Assembly (NCBI RefSeq): GCF_040907265.1
Contig: NZ_JBFOHP010000002.1
Location: 5,084,001 to 5,148,000 of the forward strand
Direction of reading: 5' to 3'
Origin: Streptomyces sclerotialus
GTDB lineage: Bacteria > Actinomycetota > Actinomycetes > Streptomycetales > Streptomycetaceae
DNA: 64,000 bases
In this document: positions 58,741 to 64,000 of the stretch, piece after piece
How positions within the stretch are numbered: position 1 is the first letter of the stretch
Layout of the letters: each line of letters starts with the position of its first letter
Translations under genes and position numbers: made by a program
The notes under the pieces: model-generated
The model's input: only the letters and a program-made list of their open reading frames with translations
Told to the model about the DNA's origin: nothing
Database searches by the model: none

Positions 58741-60036
58741 GTGGCTGACAAGGGCAAGGGGCGCGGCGGGCGCCGGGAGAACGGGCCGGCGGACGGGACC
58801 GCGGAGACCGTGGCACGCGTACTGGGCACGGTCCGGTACGCCGCCGACGGACGGCCCGCCGAGGACGCCGTCGAGACCGGCGCCTCGGCGCTGAGCGCGG
58901 ACCCGGCGGGCCCCGAGGCCGTGAGCCGGGCGCTGCTGGCCGCCGCCGCGGCGGCCGTGCGCGCCTGCTGGGAGGGCGGCTGGCACCCCGCCGACCTGGT
59001 ACGCCTCGCACGGCGCGCGGGCGTCCCCGCCGAGCCGGCCGCCGACCTGATCGCCGCCGAGCTCCGCCGCTACCCCGCCGACGGCCTCCCGCCCCGCTGG
59101 GCCGGCCAGCTGCGCGAGGCGGGCGCCGAGGCCTGGTGGCCGGACGACGGCGGCTACCTGGACGCGCTCGCCCGGCGCCGCCGCACCACCCGCTTCGAGA
59201 CGCTCTGCGACGTCCTCGAAGTGCTGCGCTTCCTCGGCCGGCTGCCCCGGATCACGCCGACCGGCCCGCTCCCCGGGGAACCGGGCGCCCGGGCGGCCGG
59301 TACGCCTGCAGGCACAGGTACGGGCGGAGGCGCCGGTACGGGCGCGCCCGCCGCGGAGCCGCGCGTCCTCGGCCGCATCCGCGGCCTGCTCGCCAAGGCC
59401 GAGTCCACCGCCTTCCCCGAGGAGGCCGAGGCGCTCTCCGCGAAGGCCCAGGAACTGATGGCCCGGCACAGCGTCTCCGAAGCGCTGCTCGCGGGCGCCT
59501 CGCCCGCCGGCGGCCCCGGCACCCTGCGCATCGGCATGGAGGGCCCGTACGAGAGCACCAAGGCGCTGCTGCTGGACGCGGTGGCCGTCGCCAACCGCTG
59601 CCAGGCCGTCTGGTCCCCGGAGGCCGCCTTCACCACCCTCGTCGGCTTCCCGCCCGACCTGGACGCCGCCGAACTGCTCTACACCTCCCTCCTGGTGCAG
59701 GCCACCACGGCCATGAACCGGGCCGCCGACGCGCGGCACACCCGTGGCAGGTCCCGCCGCACCAAGGACTTCCGCCAGTCCTTCCTCGCCGGGTACGCGG
59801 CGCGCATCCGCGACCGTCTCACCGACGCGGCCGGGCACGCCACCGCCGAGGCCGCCGAGGAGACGCCGGACCTGCTGCCGGTGCTGGCCGCCCGGGACCT
59901 CGCGGTCCAGGAACGCACCGGCGCGCTCTTCCCCGAGACCACGGCCGTACGGATGCGGGGCGTACGGGACGCGGAAGGCCTCCACCAGGGCATGGCAGCC
60001 GCGGACCGCGCCCGGCTGGACTCCGGCGGCCGGTAG
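58741..60036 (+). CDS. DUF2786 protein
   Basis: A 431-residue protein. The DUF2786 core is at about residues 200-245 (VLGRIRGLLAKAESTAFPEE and AEALSAKAQELMARHSV); before it is an Ala-rich helical region and a Gly/Thr-rich linker. No enzymatic motif is evident; a possible metalloprotease-like or DNA-related role is not supported. GTG start without Shine-Dalgarno, TACAGT (58729-58734) ending 6 nt upstream. Confidence 0.85.
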   Translation: MADKGKGRGGRRENGPADGTAETVARVLGTVRYAADGRPAEDAVETGASALSADPAGPEAVSRALLAAAAAAVRACWEGGWHPADLVRLARRAGVPAEPAADLIAAELRRYPADGLPPRWAGQLREAGAEAWWPDDGGYLDALARRRRTTRFETLCDVLEVLRFLGRLPRITPTGPLPGEPGARAAGTPAGTGTGGGAGTGAPAAEPRVLGRIRGLLAKAESTAFPEEAEALSAKAQELMARHSVSEALLAGASPAGGPGTLRIGMEGPYESTKALLLDAVAVANRCQAVWSPEAAFTTLVGFPPDLDAAELLYTSLLVQATTAMNRAADARHTRGRSRRTKDFRQSFLAGYAARIRDRLTDAAGHATAEAAEETPDLLPVLAARDLAVQERTGALFPETTAVRMRGVRDAEGLHQGMAAADRARLDSGGR

Positions 60037-60150
60037 CGCCGTAGCCGTACGGCTGGCACCCCGATCGTCCCAACTGCCTCACTGGTAACGTCACTTACCG
60101 ATGGCCCGGTACGCGTGTACGTACCGGCACCGGCCGCGAGGGGAGCGGAC

Positions 60151-60975
60151 ATGGCGGACGGCGACGGACACGTGGAGACGGCGTCCCGGATCAACACCGG
60201 GGTCGCGCACAACGCACGGGTCTGGAACCACTGGCTCGGCGGCAAGGACAACTACGCCGTCGACCGCCAGGTCGGCGACCATGTCACCGGCCTGTACCCG
60301 AGCATCGGCGACGTGGCCCGCGCCGACCGTGCCTTCCTCGGCCGGGCCGTGCGCCACCTCGCCGGCGAGGCCGGCATCCGCCAGTTCCTCGACATCGGGA
60401 CCGGCCTGCCCACCGCGGACAACACCCACGAGGTCGCCCAGCGCGTCGCGCCCGACTCCCGCGTGGTCTACGTCGACAACGACCCCATCGTCCTCGCGCA
60501 CGCCCGCGCGCTGCTCACCAGCGCGCCCGGCGGCGCCACCGACTACGTCGACGCGGACGCGCAGGACCCGGACTCGATCCTCCACGCGGCCGCCCGCACC
60601 CTGGACTTCAGCCGGCCCGTCGCGGTCATGTTCCTCGGCATCCTCAACTTCGTCGTCGACACCGAGCGGGCGCAGCACACCGTGGACCGGCTGCTCGCCG
60701 CCGTACCGTCCGGCAGCCACCTCGTCCTCACCCACCCCACCCTCGAACTGGGCGGCGAGGGCAACGCCGAGGCCATGCGCTTCTGGAACGAGCACGCCAC
60801 CCCGCCGATCACCGCCCGCACCGGCGAGCGCATCGCCCGTTTCGCCGAGGGCCTGGAACTGCTCCCGCCCGGCCTGGTCTCCTGCACCCGCTGGCGGCCG
60901 GACCCGGCCTCCGCCGGCGGCCCGGCCGAGCCCCCGGAGGTCGCCCAGTACGCCCTGGTGGCCCGCAAGCCGTGA
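60151..60975 (+). CDS. SAM-dependent methyltransferase (DUF574 family)
   Basis: A 274-residue methyltransferase of the DUF574/PF04672 family, expanded in Streptomyces. RINTGVAHNARVWNHWLGGK DNYAVDR is its hallmark N-terminal block; FLDIGTGLPTADNTHE the SAM motif I; VVYVDNDPIVLAHARALL motif II; AVMFLGILNFV follows. Substrates unknown. ATG 60151 is chosen for GAGGGGAG 5 nt upstream; a GTG 36 nt earlier is possible. GGTAA/TTACC (60084-60099) is a small inverted repeat upstream. Confidence 0.88.
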   Translation: MADGDGHVETASRINTGVAHNARVWNHWLGGKDNYAVDRQVGDHVTGLYPSIGDVARADRAFLGRAVRHLAGEAGIRQFLDIGTGLPTADNTHEVAQRVAPDSRVVYVDNDPIVLAHARALLTSAPGGATDYVDADAQDPDSILHAAARTLDFSRPVAVMFLGILNFVVDTERAQHTVDRLLAAVPSGSHLVLTHPTLELGGEGNAEAMRFWNEHATPPITARTGERIARFAEGLELLPPGLVSCTRWRPDPASAGGPAEPPEVAQYALVARKP

Positions 60976-61046
60976 CGTGTGCACGGTATTCGTACGCGTT
61001 AGCGAGGCGTTAGCGGATCACCAGCGCCCACGGGCAGGGTGCCGGT

Positions 61047-61268
61047 ATGCCGATCACCGCACGCGCCGCTGTTCCCCGTCGCGCCGTCCTGGCCTCGGTG
61101 CTGGCCGCGGCGGCGGTGTCCCTGACCGCCTGCCGGGACGACGGCACGGGCGTCCGCCCCATCCCCGACTCCTCCTCGCCGCCGGACTACGCCCCGTCCC
61201 CGCACGCGTCCACTCCGCCTACGCCACGACCGCCCACCCCACCGCCCGCGGAGCTCCCTCATCCATGA
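61047..61268 (+). CDS. Small proline-rich lipoprotein
   Basis: A 73-residue frame with a signal peptide RRAVLASVLAAAAVSLTAC (lipobox LTAC, Cys29) and a mature part that is almost only Pro, Ser, Thr and charged residues (SSSPPDYAPSPHASTPPTPR). The twin Arg may indicate Tat export. No strong Shine-Dalgarno, and the proline-rich tail could be a GC artefact; the lipobox makes it plausible. Confidence 0.55.
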   Translation: MPITARAAVPRRAVLASVLAAAAVSLTACRDDGTGVRPIPDSSSPPDYAPSPHASTPPTPRPPTPPPAELPHP

Positions 61269-61401
61269 GGCATCGATGAGGCATCCATGAGGACGCGTAC
61301 GGACGCACTCGCCTGGGCACACAAAGGGGGCGCACCCGACAAGTGATCAGCCGGCGCGGCCGTGGCAGTTCCGGGTCCCGCCGGCGCGGAGAGGAGCAGC
61401 G

Positions 61402-62079
61402 GTGGCCAGGACGCTCGTGGTGGTCGGTGCCGGGCCGGGGCGGGGAATGGGGGTGGCCCGCGCGTTCGGCCGCCATGGCTTCCGGGTCGGACTCATCGCC
61501 CGTACGAAAGACCGGCTCGACACCCAGGTCGCCGAGCTGGCCGGGCTGGACATCGCGGCGGCCGCGTTCCCCGCCGACATCCGGGACCGGGACGCGCTGG
61601 CCGCGGCCCTCGCCCAGGCGACCGAGACGCTCGGCCCGCCCGACGTACTGGACTACGGCCCGGGCCCCTCCGGCCCGGTCACCCACGCCGCGCAGACCAC
61701 CGCCGCCGCGGCGGCCGCCCAGTTCGACCTCTACGTCCTGGGCGCGATCACCGCCGTCGGCCAGGTACTCCCCGACATGCTCGCCCGCGCCTCCGGCACC
61801 CTCCTGCTCACCACGGGCCCCGCGGCACACACCCCCACCCCGACCCACGCCAACGAGGCCCTGGCCATGGCCGCCCTCCACCACTACGCCCGCTCACTCC
61901 ACACCGAACTGACCCCGCACGGCATCCACGTGGGCGCGGTCACCATGACGTCCCCGCCGCCCACTCCAGCAGCGGCCGACGCACTCGGCGACAGCTACTA
62001 CTCCCTGTACGCACACGGCACCCCCGCCGAGGCAGTGATCGGCCCCACGGGCGCCACCACCACCCGGCCGCCGGCCTGA
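61402..62079 (+). CDS. Degenerate short-chain dehydrogenase/reductase
   Basis: A 225-residue SDR-fold protein with an intact dinucleotide motif (TLVVVGAGPGRGMGVARAFG) but without the catalytic Tyr-x-x-x-Lys: the aligned segment reads THANEALAMAALHHYARSL, giving Asn and Ala at those places. Also LDYGPGPSGP replaces the usual NNAG. It may bind NAD(P)H without normal reductase activity. GTG start with GAGAGGAGC upstream. Its last 82 nt overlap the convergent Shedu-type gene. Confidence 0.8.
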   Translation: MARTLVVVGAGPGRGMGVARAFGRHGFRVGLIARTKDRLDTQVAELAGLDIAAAAFPADIRDRDALAAALAQATETLGPPDVLDYGPGPSGPVTHAAQTTAAAAAAQFDLYVLGAITAVGQVLPDMLARASGTLLLTTGPAAHTPTPTHANEALAMAALHHYARSLHTELTPHGIHVGAVTMTSPPPTPAAADALGDSYYSLYAHGTPAEAVIGPTGATTTRPPA

Positions 62080-63299
62080 GCCGGCTCAGTGCCTGTCTCC
62101 ACCTCCAGCGCCCGTTCCGCGTTGTCGACCAACTCCTTGTAGGTGACGACCTCGACGCGGTTCAGGTGGGTGTTGAGCGTGCGCAGAGCTTCGTTGATCT
62201 CTTCTTCGGCCGCTTCGGGTTGCAGGGCCGGATGGCCGATCAGGACGAGAGCGCTTGCCCGGCGAGTTTCGATGCCCAGTTCGTCGCGAATGCGGAGTCT
62301 GTGTTCGTCCAGGCCGACCAGATAGTTCACCGCTTGGCTCACGGCATCGTGCACCTCAGCCGTAGGGACCCAACACCCGCGATGCCTCTTGACGAGGGAG
62401 CCACGGAGGCCCATGGCACGCTTCAACTCGACGACGTGAAGGGCCCCGTCGCCTCGTATGAGGGGGATGTCGACCTCGTCACCCGGTACCAGTCTGCGCT
62501 GCACCGCTTGGCCCACGAACTGGCCCCCGAAAATCCAATGCTGCCCTGCCAAGGCGTGTTGCAGGTCGTGTTCGCTCGCTGCGGGGTCCTCTGCCGCTTT
62601 GCGGAGAGCTTTCAGGTCCCGTCGGCGGCGCTGGATCTCCGCGGCGCGGAGGAGCAGCTGCCCCTCCTTGTCCGCGGCCAGGACCGCGAGCGCGTCGGGA
62701 TTCAGAACGATGCGGCGGGCGGTCTCCTCGGGGACCTCCACGTCGATCCGCTCCCGGAAGACCTGTTCCAACCATGCGGCGACCTCGGCCATGCCGCGAA
62801 GGATCCGGTACCGGCTCGGACGTTCCCCGGACGGTTGCATGAAGCGCGCGTCCTGGCCGACGGCCCGAACATGGGCCAGTACCTCGCCCACCGTTGCGCC
62901 GGGGTTGTCCTCGAAGTGTTTCTCTCCGAGCTGTGTGAAGAACTCCAGGCTGGCAGAGAGCGTCCGTGCCAAGTAGTCCTGTGCATGGCTCACCGGCTCC
63001 GTCGACCGCCGGAAACGCTCGTACCGCTCTTCGAAGTCCGGCTGGAAAATGCGGCCTTCCGCGTAGTCCAGCGAGTCCTGTAACAGGCGTACGGCCTGCC
63101 ACTCCTCCGTGGCCGCTGCCACCGAACGTGCGCGTTCCAGTAAGGTCACGAGCGCTCGGCCGCCCCTGCGGTGACGGCTCTTACCGCCGTGCATGTGCTG
63201 GAAGACGGCTTCGAGCGCTTTCCTGACGACCTCACTCTCGGCGCGGTCCAAGACGTGTTCCAGCTGCAGCTGGAGCGATAAGTCAGATCTGACGTCCAT
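61998..63299 (-). CDS. Shedu-type (DUF4263) immune nuclease family protein
   Basis: A 433-residue protein. The C-terminal half is DUF4263: [34 protein letters not shown] then [10 protein letters not shown], the D...ExK core of a PD-(D/E)XK nuclease, [20 protein letters not shown], and [16 protein letters not shown]. The N-terminal half (about 200 residues) is a variable helical sensor region. DUF4263 proteins (SduA) are the sole component of the Shedu anti-phage system. ATG 63299 has CACAAT 7 nt upstream. GC content is lower than neighbours, a sign of transfer. The C-terminal tail of about 25 residues is read from the antisense of the SDR gene. Confidence 0.85.
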   Translation of the reverse strand: MDVRSDLSLQLQLEHVLDRAESEVVRKALEAVFQHMHGGKSRHRRGGRALVTLLERARSVAAATEEWQAVRLLQDSLDYAEGRIFQPDFEERYERFRRSTEPVSHAQDYLARTLSASLEFFTQLGEKHFEDNPGATVGEVLAHVRAVGQDARFMQPSGERPSRYRILRGMAEVAAWLEQVFRERIDVEVPEETARRIVLNPDALAVLAADKEGQLLLRAAEIQRRRRDLKALRKAAEDPAASEHDLQHALAGQHWIFGGQFVGQAVQRRLVPGDEVDIPLIRGDGALHVVELKRAMGLRGSLVKRHRGCWVPTAEVHDAVSQAVNYLVGLDEHRLRIRDELGIETRRASALVLIGHPALQPEAAEEEINEALRTLNTHLNRVEVVTYKELVDNAERALEVETGTEPAQAGGRVVVAPVGPITASAGVPCAYRE

Positions 63300-63342
63300 G
63301 CGGGGGATTGTGATACCCGGCACTGACAGTGGTGCTCAGGGG

Positions 63343-64000
63343 TCAGCCGTCGGCCGGGGCCACTCCCACCGGGCAGCTCACGCCCGTGCCGCCGATGCCG
63401 CAGTAGCCTGCGGGGTTCTTGTCGAGGTACTGCTGGTGGTAGGCCTCGGCCGGGTAGAAGGGGCGGGTGGCGGCGGGGAGGATCTCGGTGGTGATGGTGC
63501 CGTGGCCGGCGGCCGACAGGACCTTCTGGTAGGCGTCGCGGGAGGCCTCGGCCGCCGTGGCCTGCTCCGCGGAGTGGGTGTAGACCGCCGAGCGGTACTG
63601 GGTGCCGACGTCGTTGCCCTGGCGGAAGCCCTGGGTGGGGTCGTGGGACTCCCAGAAGATCTTGAGCAGGGCGGCGTAGGAGACCTTCGAGGGGTCGAAG
63701 ACGACGCGGACCGCCTCGGTGTGGCCGGTGTGGCCGCTGCAGACCTCTTCGTACGTGGGGTTCGGGGTGTGGCCGCCCTGGTAGCCGACGAGGGTGGTCC
63801 AGACGCCTTCGGTCTGCCAGAACTTGCGCTCGGCGCCCCAGAAGCAGCCCAGGCCGAAGTCGGCCACCTCGAACCCTTCCGGGTACGGGCCGAGCAGCGC
63901 GTTGCCGAGGACGGTGTGGCGGTCGGGGACCGTGAACTCCGGCTCGGGGCGGCCCTTCAGCGCCTCCTCGGCGGAGGGGAGGTGGTTCTTGAAGCGGGAG
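63343..64000 (-). CDS. msrA: Peptide methionine-S-sulfoxide reductase, 5' end outside window
   Basis: At least 219 codons; the start codon is beyond position 64000. The catalytic Cys is in [15 protein letters not shown], followed by [45 protein letters not shown] and a resolving-Cys tail [11 protein letters not shown]. It reduces methionine-S-sulfoxide in damaged proteins with electrons from thioredoxin. The N-terminal [20 protein letters not shown] is the usual Streptomyces/enterobacterial-type extension. Confidence 0.95.
   Translation of the reverse strand, partial: SRFKNHLPSAEEALKGRPEPEFTVPDRHTVLGNALLGPYPEGFEVADFGLGCFWGAERKFWQTEGVWTTLVGYQGGHTPNPTYEEVCSGHTGHTEAVRVVFDPSKVSYAALLKIFWESHDPTQGFRQGNDVGTQYRSAVYTHSAEQATAAEASRDAYQKVLSAAGHGTITTEILPAATRPFYPAEAYHQQYLDKNPAGYCGIGGTGVSCPVGVAPADG

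Noticed and set aside
1..64000. CRISPR arrays, tRNA, rRNA, riboswitches, prophage or biosynthetic megasynthase genes
   Set aside because: Looked for on both strands; nothing with repeat-spacer periodicity, cloverleaf signatures or PKS/NRPS motifs was found by eye.

Overview
The window is very GC-rich (roughly 70% or more), shows strong G/C bias at third codon positions, and reads throughout as a Streptomyces or close relative. Supporting markers are the afsQ1-afsQ2-sigQ locus, an acyl-CoA carboxylase with an epsilon subunit, a Cys-Ser-Gly-type histidine ammonia-lyase, several DUF families common in Streptomyces, and many apparently leaderless promoters. Gene content and order resemble, from memory, one conserved core-chromosome region of Streptomyces coelicolor. 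Apart from one 164-bp MITE-like element I see no transposase, phage, CRISPR, rRNA or tRNA gene.

Region 1 (1-6963) is a nonulosonic-acid (sialic acid/Kdn-type) surface polymer cluster: a POLYST-like transferase (cut by the window edge), a family 2 glycosyltransferase, a DUF6716 putative glycosyltransferase, a CMP-sugar synthetase fused to a HAD phosphatase, a NeuB-type synthase without the usual C-terminal domain, and a second polysialyltransferase-like protein. A cell-wall teichulosonic (Kdn-like) acid is the likely product (inference).

Region 2 (7149-22378) is dominated by nucleoside uptake and salvage: a BMP-type nucleoside-binding lipoprotein, ABC ATPase and two permeases, cytidine deaminase, thymidine phosphorylase and adenosine deaminase. 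Between them lie small hypotheticals (including a 59-residue protein with 12 cysteines), a DUF2945/DUF3140 pair, a Uma2 nuclease-like protein, and a divergent MFS/LysR pair. Region 3 (29829-36823) continues the pathway with two aldehyde dehydrogenases, deoxyribose-phosphate aldolase, a PGM2-like mutase (candidate phosphopentomutase) and purine nucleoside phosphorylase. Five of these transcription units share a palindrome close to TTCTACGCGCGTAGAA placed in the promoter, which defines a nucleoside-catabolism regulon directly from the sequence.

Between regions 2 and 3 lie small secreted and envelope proteins, a MITE-like insertion 15 bp before a vanZ-like gene, and the AfsQ1/AfsQ2/SigQ signalling locus with its lipoprotein; an exact AfsQ1-type direct repeat lies between afsQ1 and sigQ.

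Region 4 (36951-50961) holds lpdA, DeoR- and TetR-type regulators, the biotinylated acyl-CoA carboxylase alpha chain, Maf, a homogentisate pathway operon (hmgA, unknown gene, fahA), the carboxylase beta and epsilon subunits, and biotin ligase BirA. Region 5 (51192-64000) holds a class III adenylate cyclase, an enoyl-CoA hydratase, a GAF-GGDEF diguanylate cyclase, hutH, a possible sortase substrate, an L,D-transpeptidase, DUF2786 and methyltransferase genes, a degenerate SDR overlapping a Shedu (DUF4263) defence-type gene, and msrA (cut by the window edge).
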